From contig NZ_JMTZ01000079.1 of NCBI RefSeq assembly GCF_000731095.1, forward strand, positions 1-35,049: a stretch of DNA of 35,049 bases. Reading direction: 5' to 3'. Under the pieces are notes generated by a model. That model ran no database searches and was not told the DNA's origin. It saw only the letters and a list, made by a program, of their open reading frames with translations. A program made the translations under genes and the position numbers. Source of the stretch: Lysobacter antibioticus. GTDB lineage: Bacteria > Pseudomonadota > Gammaproteobacteria > Xanthomonadales > Xanthomonadaceae. This document shows positions 1 through 9,223 of the stretch, in pieces. Positions within the stretch are counted from its first letter, which is position 1. Each line of letters starts with the position of its first letter.

Positions 1-140
1 CGTCCCTGTCTTATCGGAAAACGCCGCACGTCCTGTGCGGCGCCCTCCGGGTCTCCTGGCGTTCTCGCAAGGTCGTTACTGCGCCAAGCTCATCACCGCA
101 ACCGCAACCGCAACCGCAACCGCAACCGCCAGAGCTTTGC
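1..140 (+). repeat. Dispersed intergenic repeat, left copy, with hexamer tract
   Basis: This non-coding stretch resembles the reverse complement of the right end of the window. Both copies share a purine-rich block, then GCCCTCCGGGTCT, then a degenerate stretch, then a hexamer tract. It contains a perfect 8-bp hairpin, CGCCGCAC/GTGCGGCG, at 22-42. The hexamer ACCGCA is repeated five times at 95-124 and followed by ACCGCC at 125-130. Such (GCAACS)n tracts give spurious Thr-Ala reading frames. I recall similar units scattered through Lysobacter and Stenotrophomonas genomes; this was not searched. From 131 to 286 I see nothing further. Confidence 0.6.
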
Positions 141-286
141 GCCTGGGCAGGAGCGGCGTCCTACTGGATTTCCTTCGATCACAAGCCGCGGACGTGAAAC
201 TCCGAGATCGCGACGACATCGTGGACGACCGGGAAACCACGGACGACGGCGAAAGCTTGCTGGTCGAATTGACGGCTCGCCGCGGC

Positions 287-1135
287 TCAGCCCGCCGTCA
301 CCCGCGCGCACACCCAGGCGTCGACGCGCTGGGCACCGGCGCGGCGTAGGGCGATGGCGGCGGAATGGAGGGTGGCTCCAGTGGTCATGACGTCGTCGAT
401 CAGGACGATGTGGGCGGGCAGGGGCAGGCCAGGACGCCAGGCGAAGGCGCCACGCAGGTTGCGACGGCGTTGTTTGGCGTCCAACAGGGACTGCGCCGGG
501 GTGTCGCGCAGGCGGATCAGGCCGTGGTCGAGCAGGGGCAGGCGCAGTTGCCGCGACAGGGGCCGCGCCAGTTCCAGGGCCTGGTCGTAACCGCGTTCGC
601 GCAGTCGTCTGCGATGCAAGGGGATCGGGACCAGAACCGGGTCGGGCGCTCCGATGGCGGTGCCCGATATCTCGGGCACGGCGATCCCCGGCGTCATAGT
701 CGGGGGGCTCTGCGTCAGCAGCGGCTCGAAGGCCTGCGCCATCATCGTCGTGAGCAGACGGCCGGCGGCCAGGTCGCGATGGAATTTGAAGCGCGGCAGC
801 AGCCGGTCGAGCGGTGGGCGATATAGACAGGCCGCGTGGACCCGGGTCAGCGGCGGTGGCCGGCGCAGGCAGTGGCCGCAGACCAGGGGCAGGCCGGGCG
901 GGTCGATCGTCGCGTGGCAAACCCGAGCCGCCGCCACCCCCGCCAACGGCAGAGCGCAACGCAGACACGCCGCTCCGAGCCGCGGCCATTCGGCTTCGCA
1001 GGTCCGGCACAGGTCGCGTCCGGGCAGGCCCGGTTCGGCGCAGATCAGGCAGCGCGGCGGCCACAGAGCCCAGCCCAGACGCCGCCAGATGCTGTCAACC
1101 CGGAGTGGCCGACCCTGGTTGACAGTTGTCGACAT
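287..1135 (-). CDS. comF: ComF family phosphoribosyltransferase
   Basis: A 282-residue ComF/GntX-type protein, a family linked to DNA uptake or use of DNA as nutrient, probably cytoplasmic. The N-terminal third has the expected zinc-binding cysteine pairs: C29/C32, C43/C46, C57/C60 and C86/C89. The C-terminal half is a type I phosphoribosyltransferase fold with the PRPP loop DDVMTTGAT at about 247-255. An extra Pro/Thr-rich stretch lies around 141-165. The ATG at 1135 was chosen because the zinc domain begins soon after; the frame stays open upstream only as antisense to bioB. It is divergent from bioB across 91 bp. ComF-family genes beside biotin genes are familiar in gammaproteobacteria (E. 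coli bioH-gntX). No exact substrate can be given. Confidence 0.9.
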   Translation of the reverse strand: MSTTVNQGRPLRVDSIWRRLGWALWPPRCLICAEPGLPGRDLCRTCEAEWPRLGAACLRCALPLAGVAAARVCHATIDPPGLPLVCGHCLRRPPPLTRVHAACLYRPPLDRLLPRFKFHRDLAAGRLLTTMMAQAFEPLLTQSPPTMTPGIAVPEISGTAIGAPDPVLVPIPLHRRRLRERGYDQALELARPLSRQLRLPLLDHGLIRLRDTPAQSLLDAKQRRRNLRGAFAWRPGLPLPAHIVLIDDVMTTGATLHSAAIALRRAGAQRVDAWVCARVTAG

Positions 1136-1226
1136 GCTTCCCAGACTGCCCGCTCCGAACGGCCCGCGCTGTCGGTATCCCCCGTTGCCCGCCGTCAGTG
1201 AAATCCCCGCTGTGGAGCCAGCTCTA

Positions 1227-2264
1227 GTGTCTATGCCCCTTCTTCGCAACGATTGGTCCCGCGCCGAGGTCCGTGCGCTGTTCGATTTGCCCTTCCCCGA
1301 GTTGCTGCACCGCGCCGGTAGCGTGCACCGGGAGAATTTCGACCCGGCCGAAGTCCAGGTCAGCACCCTGTTGTCGGTCAAGACCGGCGGTTGCCCCGAG
1401 GATTGCGCCTATTGCCCGCAGGCGCAGCGCTATCACACCGGTGTCGACGCGACCAAGGTGATGAGCACCGAGGCGGTGATCGAGAAGGCCCGCCAGGCCA
1501 AGGCTGCCGGCGCCTCGCGTTTCTGCATGGGCGCGGCCTGGCGTTCGCCGAAGGACCGCGACATCCCGAAGGTCGCGGCGATGATCCGCGAGGTCAAGGC
1601 ATTGGGCCTGGAGACCTGCGCGACCCTGGGCATGCTCTCGGGCGATCAGGCAACGGCGCTGAAGTCGGCGGGGTTGGATTACTACAACCACAACCTCGAC
1701 ACCGCGCCGGAGTTCTACAACGAGATCATCCACACCCGCGAGTACCAGGACCGCCTGGACACCCTCGCGCACGTGCGCGATGTCGGCATGAAGACCTGCT
1801 GCGGCGGCATCGTCGGCATGGGCGAGTCGCGCGAGCAGCGCGCCGGCCTGCTGCAGACCCTGGCCAACCTGCCGGCGCACCCGGATTCGGTGCCGATCAA
1901 CCGCCTGGTCCAGGTCGAGGGCACCCCCCTGGCCGGCACCGCCGAGCTCGACCCCTTCGAATTCGTGCGCACCATCGCGGTGGCGCGCCTGCTGATGCCC
2001 AAGTCGATGGTCCGTCTGTCGGCCGGCCGCGAGGCCATGAGCGACGAGCTGCAGGCCCTGTGCTTCCTGGCCGGCGCCAATTCCATCTTCTACGGCGAGA
2101 AGTTGCTGACCACCGGCAACCCCGACACCGAGCGCGACCTGGCCCTGTTCGCCCGTCTCGGCCTGCGCCCGATGCAGATCGTCGAGACCGCGGGCACCGT
2201 CCATGCGAGTATTGAAGAGCACGTTGAGGCAACCACCGACCCCGCCCACTCCTGCGCCGCCTGA
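1227..2264 (+). CDS. bioB: Biotin synthase
   Basis: Radical SAM enzyme that inserts sulfur into dethiobiotin, the last step of biotin synthesis. Counting from the ATG at 1233, the SAM cluster motif CxxxCxxC is C54, C58, C61. Family-typical motifs YNHNLDT and [10 protein letters not shown] follow. Length is about 343 residues, as in E. coli. Two starts compete: GTG 1227 has GGAG (1214-1217) at 9-nt spacing, while ATG 1233 is 15 nt away. I chose the GTG on spacing; the two differ by two residues. It is the first gene of the plus-strand biotin cluster, 18 nt before bioF. No bioA or bioD lies in the window. Confidence 0.97.
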   Translation: MSMPLLRNDWSRAEVRALFDLPFPELLHRAGSVHRENFDPAEVQVSTLLSVKTGGCPEDCAYCPQAQRYHTGVDATKVMSTEAVIEKARQAKAAGASRFCMGAAWRSPKDRDIPKVAAMIREVKALGLETCATLGMLSGDQATALKSAGLDYYNHNLDTAPEFYNEIIHTREYQDRLDTLAHVRDVGMKTCCGGIVGMGESREQRAGLLQTLANLPAHPDSVPINRLVQVEGTPLAGTAELDPFEFVRTIAVARLLMPKSMVRLSAGREAMSDELQALCFLAGANSIFYGEKLLTTGNPDTERDLALFARLGLRPMQIVETAGTVHASIEEHVEATTDPAHSCAA

Positions 2265-2282
2265 CGCGGCGGAGCTACCGCG

Positions 2283-3515
2283 ATGAGCAGCCAGCGAACC
2301 CTTTGGCGCGACCGGATCCAGACCGCCCACGCCGAGCGCGTGGCGACCGCCCGTACCCGTACCCACCGCGCGGTCACCCACCGCGACGGCGCGCGCTGCG
2401 AGGTCGACGGGCGCTCGCTGGTGAATTTCTGCGGCAACGACTACCTCGGCCTGTCGCAGCATTTCGCGGTGATCAACGCTTTCCAGGACGCCGCCGCCCG
2501 CGAGGGCACCGGCGGGCTCGCCTCGCATCTGGTTTGCGGCCACCACGCCCAGCATGAAGCGCTCGAACGCGAACTGGCCGACTGGCTCGGTTCGCCGCGC
2601 GCACTGTTGTTCGGCAGCGGTTTCCTGGCCAACATCGCCGCGGTGCAGGGCTTGCTCGGCGAAGACGACGTCTGCGTGCAGGACCGGCTCAACCACGCCA
2701 GCCTGATCGACGCTGCGCGCCTGGCCGGTTGCCGCCTGCGCCGGTATCCGCATGCGGACCCCGAAGGCGCGATCCGGCAGTTGCGCAATGTTCCCGACGG
2801 CCTGGCGATGCTCGCCACCGATGGCGTGTTCAGCATGGACGGCGATCTCGCGCCCTTGCGCGACCTCGCCCTGGTCGCGCGCGCGCAGAAGGCCGTGCTG
2901 TATGTCGACGACGCCCACGGCGTCGGCGTGCTCGGCCCGGACGGGCGCGGCACCGTCGCCGCGGCGCGTCTATCGGTGCAGGAGGTGCCGTTGCAGCTGG
3001 CGACCTTCGGCAAGGCGCTCGGCAGCTACGGCGCGGCACTGCACGGCGACGCCGACTTGATCGGTCATCTCGCCGAAACCGCGCGCAGCCATCTCTACAC
3101 CACCGCGTTGCCGCCGGCCCAGGCCGCGGCGACGCGTGCGGCGCTCAAGCTGGCCCGCAACGACCATTGGCGGCGCGAGAAGCTGGCCGAACTCACCGCG
3201 CATTTCCGCGAACGCGCCGGCAAGCTCGGCCTGGAGCTGCTGGCCTCGGGCACGCCGATCCAGCCGGTGATGTGCGGCGACGACCGCCGCGCCCTGGCGA
3301 TGGCGCAGGCCTTGGAGCAGCAGGGTTATTGGGTCGCGGCGATCCGCCCGCCGACCGTGCCGGAAGGGCGCGCGCGCCTGCGAGTGACGTTCTCGGCACT
3401 GCACACGCGCGAACAGGTCGACGGCCTGATCGAAGCGCTGGCGCGCGCGGCCGAGCGCGTGGCGATCGAAGGCAGCGACGGCGCCCGCGCCGCGCCCGCC
3501 ACCGTGGCGCGATGA
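2283..3515 (+). CDS. bioF: 8-amino-7-oxononanoate synthase
   Basis: PLP-dependent enzyme of the alpha-oxoamine synthase family that condenses pimeloyl-ACP (or -CoA) with alanine to give 8-amino-7-oxononanoate. The protein has 410 residues. The Schiff-base lysine is K244 in [10 protein letters not shown], and the cofactor motif VDDAHGVGV lies at about 208-216. The N-terminal [10 protein letters not shown] block is typical of the family. The start is backed by GGAG at 2271-2274, 8 nt upstream. The C-terminus has an Ala-rich extension of about 20 residues. The stop overlaps the next start as ATGA, implying translational coupling. Confidence 0.97.
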   Translation: MSSQRTLWRDRIQTAHAERVATARTRTHRAVTHRDGARCEVDGRSLVNFCGNDYLGLSQHFAVINAFQDAAAREGTGGLASHLVCGHHAQHEALERELADWLGSPRALLFGSGFLANIAAVQGLLGEDDVCVQDRLNHASLIDAARLAGCRLRRYPHADPEGAIRQLRNVPDGLAMLATDGVFSMDGDLAPLRDLALVARAQKAVLYVDDAHGVGVLGPDGRGTVAAARLSVQEVPLQLATFGKALGSYGAALHGDADLIGHLAETARSHLYTTALPPAQAAATRAALKLARNDHWRREKLAELTAHFRERAGKLGLELLASGTPIQPVMCGDDRRALAMAQALEQQGYWVAAIRPPTVPEGRARLRVTFSALHTREQVDGLIEALARAAERVAIEGSDGARAAPATVAR

Positions 3516-3955
3516 GCCGCGCCGCCGAACCGCAACCGACCCGGCCGCCCGAAACCGATCTGGCCCGCATGCTGGCGACGCTCGAGGTCGAAGCCCGTGC
3601 CGGCGAGTACGTATTCGTCACTGCCGTGCAGCCCGAGCGTTTGCCGCGCGCCCTGGCGCTGGCGACGATCGAGGAAGCCGAAGGCCTGACCTGTGTGCTG
3701 CGCCGCGAAGACGCCGACGCGCACGGCCTGAGCTACGACTTCGTCGCCGCCTGGCTGAGCCTGAGCGTGCATTCGGCGCTGCAGGCGGTCGGCCTGACCG
3801 CGGCGGTATCGCAGGTGTTGGCCGAGCGCGGCATCGCCTGCAACGTGTTGGCCGGCTTCCATCACGATCATTTGCTGGTGCCGTCGGATCGGCGCGACGA
3901 GGCTTTGGCGGCGCTGCATTCGCTGCGCCGCGCGAACCCCGCCGGCGGCGATTGA
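3512..3955 (+). CDS. ACT-domain protein in the biotin cluster
   Basis: A 147-residue cytoplasmic protein resembling the COG3602-type ACT-domain family (DUF2241/ACT_3-like). After an 18-residue Pro-rich start, the body reads as two short beta-alpha-beta units with family-like sequences [21 protein letters not shown] and [18 protein letters not shown] folds usually bind amino acids or other small ligands; the ligand here is unknown. The ATG overlaps the bioF stop by 4 bp (ATGA), so it is almost certainly cotranslated with bioF. A role in sensing a biotin precursor such as alanine is possible but only inferred. A 162-nt gap follows before bioH. Confidence 0.85.
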   Translation: MSRAAEPQPTRPPETDLARMLATLEVEARAGEYVFVTAVQPERLPRALALATIEEAEGLTCVLRREDADAHGLSYDFVAAWLSLSVHSALQAVGLTAAVSQVLAERGIACNVLAGFHHDHLLVPSDRRDEALAALHSLRRANPAGGD

Positions 3956-4117
3956 AGACAAGGCGCTCGATCGCATCGGCGCGGTGTGCATCGCGGCAGC
4001 GCCTGCGTTCGCGCCGTAACGGCGGTCGCGGCCGCGTGCGGGCCATGGCGACACCGGAGCGCAGCGCGCGGCAATGAGCAACACCCGACGACCTATAGCA
4101 GTACGGACCCGCTTCCC

Positions 4118-4921
4118 ATGTACATCGAAACCACCGGCGCCGCGGCAGACCCAGCCCGCCCGGTCATCGCACTGATCCACGGCTGGGCCATGCACGGCGG
4201 TTTGTTCGCGCCCTTGGTCGAACAGTTGAGTGCGCACTTCACCCTGCACCTGATCGATCTGCCGGGCCACGGCCATGCGCGCGACGACCGGGCGCCGCTC
4301 GATCCGCGCGCGCTCGCCGCCGAACTGGTCTCGCGCATTCCCGATGCGTACTGGCTGGGGTGGTCGCTCGGCGGCCAGGTCGCGTTGCGCGCCGCGCTCG
4401 ATCATCCGCAGCAGGTGCGCGGCTTGATCATGATCGCGTCGTCGCCGCGTTTCGTCGTCGGCGAGGACTGGCCTCATGGGGTCTCGCCGGATCTGTTCCG
4501 CAATTTCGGCGAGGCCTTGCGGCGCGATTTCCGCGGCACCCTCGAAGGCTTTCTCGCTCTCGAGGCCTTGGGTTCGGCCAGTGCCCAGGAAGAACTGCGC
4601 AGCCTGAGGAGTGCAGCCTTCGCCCGCGGCGAGCCGGCCGAGCGCGCGCTGCACGAAGGCCTGGACCTGCTCGACGGATTCGACGTGCGCAGCGAACTGC
4701 CGCGCTTGCAGGTGCCCAGCCTGTGGATCTCGGGCCGTCGCGACCGCCTGGTGCCGGCCGGTGCGATGCCGGCCGCGGCCGCGCTTTCGCCGCAGGGCCG
4801 CAGCGTGGTCATCGGCAACGCCGGCCATGCGCCGTTTCTCGGCGCGACCGCACAGGTCGCGCAACTCATCGAGGGCTTCGTCGCACCGGCGACCGCCCCG
4901 ACCGCCGTACTGGATTGCTGA
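4118..4921 (+). CDS. bioH: Pimeloyl-ACP methyl ester carboxylesterase
   Basis: Alpha/beta hydrolase of 267 residues that removes the methyl group added by BioC once the pimeloyl chain is finished, closing the BioC-BioH route. The catalytic triad is visible: S83 in GWSLGG, D209 in SGRRDRLVP and H237 in GHAPF. These positions nearly equal those of E. coli BioH (82/207/235). The oxyanion region HGWAMHGG lies at about 21-28. The ATG at 4118 was chosen by homology; longer upstream reading is low-quality sequence. The spacer 3956-4117 could hold an internal promoter, but no convincing elements were seen. It ends 6 nt before bioC. Confidence 0.95.
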   Translation: MYIETTGAAADPARPVIALIHGWAMHGGLFAPLVEQLSAHFTLHLIDLPGHGHARDDRAPLDPRALAAELVSRIPDAYWLGWSLGGQVALRAALDHPQQVRGLIMIASSPRFVVGEDWPHGVSPDLFRNFGEALRRDFRGTLEGFLALEALGSASAQEELRSLRSAAFARGEPAERALHEGLDLLDGFDVRSELPRLQVPSLWISGRRDRLVPAGAMPAAAALSPQGRSVVIGNAGHAPFLGATAQVAQLIEGFVAPATAPTAVLDC

Positions 4922-4927
4922 CGCCCC

Positions 4928-5839
4928 ATGAACGATCTTTTCGACCACCGCCAGGTTCGCCGCTCGTTCTCGCGCGCCGCGCACGGTTACGACGGCGCCG
5001 CCGCCCTGCAGCGCGAAGTCGGCGCGCGCCTGTCGGAAACCCTGGACTACCTCGACGAGCGCACCCCCGAGGTCGTGGTCGACATCGGCTGCGGCCCGGG
5101 CCACTTGAGCGCTGCGATGCAGAAGCGCTGGCCGCGCGCGCAGGTGATCGCGCTCGACCTGGCTCTGCCGATGTTGCGCGAGGCGCGCACCCATTTCGGC
5201 GAAGGCGGCTGGCGGCCGCGCCTGCTCGGCGGCGCGCGCCGTCCCGATGCGGTCTGCGCCGATGCGCGCGCCTTGCCCTTGCGCGACGGCAGCGTCGACG
5301 TGCTGTTCTCCAACCTGTGCCTGCAATGGTGCGAAGACCTGCCGGCGGTGTTCGCCGGGTTCCGCCGCGTGCTCAAGCCCGGCGGCCTGTTGCTGGTGTC
5401 GACCTTCGGCCCCGACACCTTGTACGAACTGCGCGGCGCCTTCGCCGAAGCCGACGCCGCGCCGCACGTCAGTCTGTTCCCGTCGATCGCCCAGTTCGGC
5501 GATGCGCTGATCGCTTCGGGTTTCCAGAACCCGGTGCTGGATCGCGACGAATTCGTCCTCGGCCACCCCGACCTCGGCCATCTGATGCGCGAGTTGCGCA
5601 CGCTCGGCGCGACCAATGCGATGAACGACCGTCGCCGCAGCTTGACCGGCCGTGCGCGCTTCGCCCGCGCGGCGCAGGCCTACGAAGCCCTGCGCGGCGG
5701 CGACGGCCGACTGCCGGCGACTTGGGAAGTGATCTACGCCCACGCTTGGGGGCCGCCGCCGGGCGCGCCGATCCGCATCGGCGGCTTCGACGAGGTGCAG
5801 GTGCCGGTGTCGAGCATCCGCGTGCGGCAGCGCCCGTGA
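4928..5839 (+). CDS. bioC: Malonyl-ACP O-methyltransferase
   Basis: SAM-dependent methyltransferase that caps malonyl-ACP so that fatty acid synthase can build the pimeloyl chain. The protein has 303 residues. The N-terminal signature VRRSFSRAAHGYD is typical of BioC. The SAM-binding motif DIGCGPG lies at about 53-59, the acidic residue ending strand 2 in ALDLA follows, and FSNLCLQWCED is the motif-IV region. It is somewhat longer than E. coli BioC (251), mainly by an insertion around 95-110 (GGWRPRLLGGARRPD) and a longer C-terminus. Its TGA overlaps the start of the next gene as GTGA. Confidence 0.95.
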   Translation: MNDLFDHRQVRRSFSRAAHGYDGAAALQREVGARLSETLDYLDERTPEVVVDIGCGPGHLSAAMQKRWPRAQVIALDLALPMLREARTHFGEGGWRPRLLGGARRPDAVCADARALPLRDGSVDVLFSNLCLQWCEDLPAVFAGFRRVLKPGGLLLVSTFGPDTLYELRGAFAEADAAPHVSLFPSIAQFGDALIASGFQNPVLDRDEFVLGHPDLGHLMRELRTLGATNAMNDRRRSLTGRARFARAAQAYEALRGGDGRLPATWEVIYAHAWGPPPGAPIRIGGFDEVQVPVSSIRVRQRP

Positions 5840-6828
5840 GCGCGCGCCGCCACGCCCTGTGGGCGGTGCTGATCGCGCTGGTGTCGGCGCTGTTCTTCAC
5901 CTGCACCTACGTGCTCAACCGCGCCGCCGCCAACGACGGCGGCCATTGGGCGTGGACCGCGGCGCTGCGTTATCTGTTCACCCTGCCGATGCTGTTGATC
6001 GCGATGCCGATGCTCGGCGGCGTGGCGCCGGTGTGGCGGGCGATCCGCCGCCATCCCGGGCCCTGGCTGTGGTGGAGCGGAATCGGTTTCGTGCTGTTCT
6101 ACGTGTGCCTGAGCTTTGCTGCGGCCAGCGGCCCGTCGTGGCTGATCGCCGGCACCTTCCAGCTCACCGTGATCGCCGGCATGTTATGCGCGCCGTTCCT
6201 GTACCGCGATGCGCGCGCACGCATTCCGCGGCCGGCGCTGGCGGTCGGCGCGATCATCGTGGCCGGCGTGCTGCTGTTGCAGTTCGGCCATGGCGGCGGT
6301 CGTCTCGATCGCGCCGGTTGGATCGCGCTGATCTGCGTGGCGGTGTCGGCCTTCGCCTATCCGCTCGGCAACCGCGGCTTGCTGCTGCACCTGGAAAAGG
6401 CCGGCATCGAACTCAACGCGACCCAGCGCGTGTTCGGCATGACCCTGGCGAGCCAACCCTTGTGGTGGGCGGTCGCGGTCTATGCCGGGGTCGAAGCCGG
6501 CGCGCCGCCACTCGGGCAGGTGTGGCTGGCCGCCGGCGTGGCGTTGAGCGCGGGCGTGATCGCCACGGTGTTGTTCTTCCAGGCCACCGGCATGGTCTGC
6601 AACGACCCGACCGCGCTCGCCGCGGCCGAGGCGATGCAGGCCGCGGAGATCTTGTTCGCGACCGTGATCGGCGCCTTGTGGCTCGGCGAAGCCTGGCCGC
6701 AGGGCCGCGCCCTGGCCGGCGCCTGCGTGGTCGGCGTCGGCATCGTCTTGTTCAGCATCGTCGCGGCGCGCGCGGCCGCCGGCAACGAACGTAAGGTCAA
6801 GCAACTGCGCAGCGATCGTGGCGGTTGA
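5836..6828 (+). CDS. EamA/EmrE-like multidrug resistance efflux transporter
   Basis: Inner-membrane protein of 330 residues with about ten hydrophobic segments, in the drug/metabolite transporter superfamily. It best fits the 'multidrug resistance efflux transporter family' (PF13536-like). Typical segments are the first helix ALWAVLIALVSALFFTCTYV, a central repeat boundary near residue 150, and the late motif AAAEAMQAAEILFATVIGAL. The GTG at 5836 overlaps the bioC stop by 4 bp, tying it to the biotin operon. The substrate is unknown; moving biotin or an intermediate is an inference from context only. No hairpin terminator follows; instead a 29-bp tandem duplication occupies the gap. Confidence 0.85.
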   Translation: MSARRHALWAVLIALVSALFFTCTYVLNRAAANDGGHWAWTAALRYLFTLPMLLIAMPMLGGVAPVWRAIRRHPGPWLWWSGIGFVLFYVCLSFAAASGPSWLIAGTFQLTVIAGMLCAPFLYRDARARIPRPALAVGAIIVAGVLLLQFGHGGGRLDRAGWIALICVAVSAFAYPLGNRGLLLHLEKAGIELNATQRVFGMTLASQPLWWAVAVYAGVEAGAPPLGQVWLAAGVALSAGVIATVLFFQATGMVCNDPTALAAAEAMQAAEILFATVIGALWLGEAWPQGRALAGACVVGVGIVLFSIVAARAAAGNERKVKQLRSDRGG

Positions 6829-6850
6829 TCTTCGCCGGCTCGGCTGGAAT

Positions 6851-6908
6851 GCCGATGCGGCAAGCAGGTCGGCTCAAGCGCCGATGCGGCCGATAGGTCG
6901 GCTCAAGT
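6851..6908. repeat. 29-bp tandem duplication overlapping a stop codon
   Basis: Two direct copies, 6851-6879 and 6880-6908, differ at five positions or fewer (AAGC versus CGAT in the middle, and the last base). The second copy contains the stop codon and last two codons of the minus-strand NTF2-like gene. The first is non-coding, between the convergent ends of two genes. Confidence 0.8.
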
Positions 6909-7331
6909 GCCGACCATGGCCATCCACTGTTCGAGGTTGTAGTAGTTGGTGACGCGCTGGATCTTGTTGTCGCGGATTTCGAAGAAGGCGCCGCCGGGCA
7001 GGGCGTAGCGCTGGCCACGCGCTTCCGGCAGGCCCGGGTCGGTGAGCAGGTACTCGCCGTGGACCACGTACTCGGCGCCGGCGCGCGCGCCGTCGGGCGA
7101 GGCCATCACCACGATGTCGCGCAACTGCTCGCGGTAGTGCCGCGCCATGCGCTGCAGGAAGGCGGCGAACGCGTCGCGCCCGACTTCGCGCGCACCCTGG
7201 TTGAGATCGTGGACGACGTCGGCGCCGAGCAGGCCCAGCATGGCGTTCCAGTCGGCGCGATTGAACGCGGCGTAATAGGACAGGACCAATTCGGTGGCGC
7301 GATCGTGAATGCGGGTGCCGTCGATCTTCAT
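6903..7331 (-). CDS. NTF2-like/SnoaL-like (ketosteroid isomerase-related) protein
   Basis: A 142-residue cytoplasmic protein with the cone-shaped NTF2-like fold. Visible are the N-terminal helix (ATELVLSYYAAFNRADWNAML), a strand with conserved aspartate (LGADVVHDLNQG), and the terminal strands GGAFFEIRDNKIQRVTNYYN. The sequence matches the 'ketosteroid isomerase-related protein' subgroup, whose substrate is generally unknown. The ATG at 7331 has AGGA (in AGGAATTCCG) just upstream and was preferred over a longer Ala-rich reading from 7448. It is convergent with the transporter gene. Its stop lies inside the 29-bp tandem duplication. Confidence 0.88.
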   Translation of the reverse strand: MKIDGTRIHDRATELVLSYYAAFNRADWNAMLGLLGADVVHDLNQGAREVGRDAFAAFLQRMARHYREQLRDIVVMASPDGARAGAEYVVHGEYLLTDPGLPEARGQRYALPGGAFFEIRDNKIQRVTNYYNLEQWMAMVGT

Positions 7332-7447
7332 CGGAATTCCTGCGGGCAATGCGGGGCCGGGCCATGATCGCTCATTCGTGCCTCGTGTCGCAGCTGCGGT
7401 CGCCCCTGCGGGGCTCGCGCTCGGCAGCTTCGTCTTAACAAAGCACA

Positions 7448-7481
7448 CTAAAACGAAAGGCCCGCATGGGCGGGCCTTTCG
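7448..7481 (-). terminator. Intrinsic terminator after the MHYT gene
   Basis: A 12-bp perfect stem CGAAAGGCCCGC/GCGGGCCTTTCG with an ATGG-type loop spans 7454-7481. Read on the minus strand it is followed by GTTTTAG. It lies about 75 nt after the MHYT stop codon and insulates the downstream NTF2-like gene. Confidence 0.85.
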
Positions 7482-7554
7482 GTAGGCGGGAATCGCGCTG
7501 CGCCCGATGCCGGTGTGTGGCCCGGATCAGCGCGACTTCATCGAGAGGCTGCCG

Positions 7555-8307
7555 TCAGATCCGCACCGTCGCGCGCTGGCGTTGGCGCACCAGGCTCAAG
7601 GTCAGCACCGCGGCGAGCAGCGCCGTGGTGACCACGAAGATGCCGATGCCGAGGTAGCCGCCGCTGACGCCGCGCTCCACCGCCGCGGCACCGGCTTCGT
7701 GCGGCACGAAGCTGGCCGCGAGCATGCCGGTGTAGTGCATGCCGCAGACCGCCACGCCCATGACCAGGGCGCTGCCGAGCATCTGGCCCCAGCCGCGCAG
7801 GTTGAAGGCCAGCCACAGGGCCACGATCGAGGCGACGATCGCGATCGCTGCGGACGCGATGACCAGGTTGCTGTTGTAGACCGTGTCGGCCGGCATCAGC
7901 ATCGCGGCCATGCCGGCATAGTGCATGCCGGTGACGCCGAGCCCCATCAGCACGCCGGCGATGATCAGCTTGCCCCAATTGAAGATGCCGGTGCCGGCGA
8001 TGCCCAGGCCGGCCATGCACGAGACCACCGCGACCACCGCCGAACCGATGGTGATCGGCAAGTCGTAGGTCACTTCCACGTTCATGCGGCAAGCGAGCAT
8101 GGCGATGAAATGCATCGCCCAGATCGCGCCGCCGCCCATGGCGATACCGGCGGCGGTGATGGCGCGCCAACGCTGTCCCGCCCCGACCGCGGTCGGGATG
8201 GCGATGGCCAACTGCAGGGCGGTGAACGACCCCAGTACCGACACCACATAGGACAAGATGGCGAGCACCGGGTCATGGATGCACTGAATGGCGTGATCGA
8301 TCGGCAT
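7555..8307 (-). CDS. MHYT-domain integral membrane sensor
   Basis: A 250-residue inner-membrane protein with about seven transmembrane helices. It carries the three diagnostic MHYT motifs: AMHFIAML near 64-71, GMHYAGM near 127 and GMHYTGM near 193. The MHYT domain is proposed to bind copper and sense oxygen, CO or NO. Most MHYT proteins carry GGDEF, EAL or kinase domains; this one ends soon after the last helix with a basic tail and so is a stand-alone sensor. The start at 8307 has a GGGGG-type ribosome site. It lies 115 nt after the ACT-V4R gene on the same strand, suggesting a functional pair (inference). Confidence 0.9.
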   Translation of the reverse strand: MPIDHAIQCIHDPVLAILSYVVSVLGSFTALQLAIAIPTAVGAGQRWRAITAAGIAMGGGAIWAMHFIAMLACRMNVEVTYDLPITIGSAVVAVVSCMAGLGIAGTGIFNWGKLIIAGVLMGLGVTGMHYAGMAAMLMPADTVYNSNLVIASAAIAIVASIVALWLAFNLRGWGQMLGSALVMGVAVCGMHYTGMLAASFVPHEAGAAAVERGVSGGYLGIGIFVVTTALLAAVLTLSLVRQRQRATVRI

Positions 8308-8422
8308 GACGAACCCCCTGTGGATGGGTTGGATTAGCTAAGGGCCGAACCGGCGCCATCCCCGCCCCGGTGCGGCATCGCAAGCCCGGCCGGCTCCCTG
8401 TCTGCCGGGCGAATGGAGACGC

Positions 8423-9223
8423 TCAGGCTTCGAATTCGAAACGGCAGGCCTCGGCGCCGGTATTGCGGCATTGGCTTTCGATCACCCGGACGCCATCGGC
8501 GCCGTGTTGGCCTTCGAGCAGTCCGCCGAGCATGCCGCGCAGGAAATGGCAGCATTCGCCGCTGTCGCCGCGATGGCAGAAGGGGCTGTTGCGGATCTTC
8601 AGGATGTCGTCGTGCAGTTCGGCCTGGACCAGTTGGCGCATCGCGGGCAAGGCGATGCGGCGGACCGAGTCGGCCAGCGGTAGTTGTCCACCGAGGGCGA
8701 AGTCGCGCTTGTAGACCCAGGCGCCGACGCGCTGGCCGATGTAGCGCAAGGTCGCCTCGCGCTGGGCCGGCGGCAGTTCGCGTTCGAGCGCGACCAACTG
8801 CAACAGGATGTTGGGGTAATTGCGGGCCAGCTGCGGCAGCAGGGTCTCGACGCGCTGGGTATCGATCGGCGGCGCGCTCGACGGCGAGGCGGCGGGCGCA
8901 GGCGCGGCCGAGGGCGGCACCGAGGTGGGGGCGGTCGCCGAGCCGTTGTTGCGCGGCACCGGTGTGGGCGCCGGCGCGGCGCTGGCGCCTTCGTACGGCG
9001 AGGCCTCGAAGCTCTGCACCAGGTGATGGGTGCCCAGGCGCTCTTCGAGCATCAGCAACGATTCGGCCGGGCCGCGCACCACCATGCTCAGCACCACGCC
9101 TTCTTCGCTGTTGAGCATGCGCTGGCGCAACAAAGTGAAGCCGTTGGCGATCACCACCTGCCCGAGGGCGAGCAGCAGCCCGTCGCGACGGTCGGACACC
9201 ACGCGAAACTCGACATCCACCAT
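8423..9223 (-). CDS. ACT-like plus V4R-like domain protein
   Basis: A 266-residue soluble protein of three parts. Residues 1-75 resemble an ACT regulatory domain (MVDVEFRVVSDRRDG start). Residues 76-120 are a Pro/Ala-rich linker. Residues 120-266 resemble a V4R small-molecule-binding domain, seen in the end pattern E249-x2-C252-x3-G256-x3-C260, like the sensor domain of XylR/DmpR. It also has C216, C224 and C225 in CHRGDSGECC, which could hold a metal or act as a redox switch. The start is supported by AGGGAG about 7 nt upstream. No DNA-binding or enzymatic domain is visible. The ligand is unknown. Confidence 0.75.
   Translation of the reverse strand: MVDVEFRVVSDRRDGLLLALGQVVIANGFTLLRQRMLNSEEGVVLSMVVRGPAESLLMLEERLGTHHLVQSFEASPYEGASAAPAPTPVPRNNGSATAPTSVPPSAAPAPAASPSSAPPIDTQRVETLLPQLARNYPNILLQLVALERELPPAQREATLRYIGQRVGAWVYKRDFALGGQLPLADSVRRIALPAMRQLVQAELHDDILKIRNSPFCHRGDSGECCHFLRGMLGGLLEGQHGADGVRVIESQCRNTGAEACRFEFEA

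Noticed and set aside
3326-5743. An 805-codon minus-strand frame across bioF, bioH and bioC
   Set aside because: Antisense shadow: it covers several well-recognised plus-strand genes and shows no domain.
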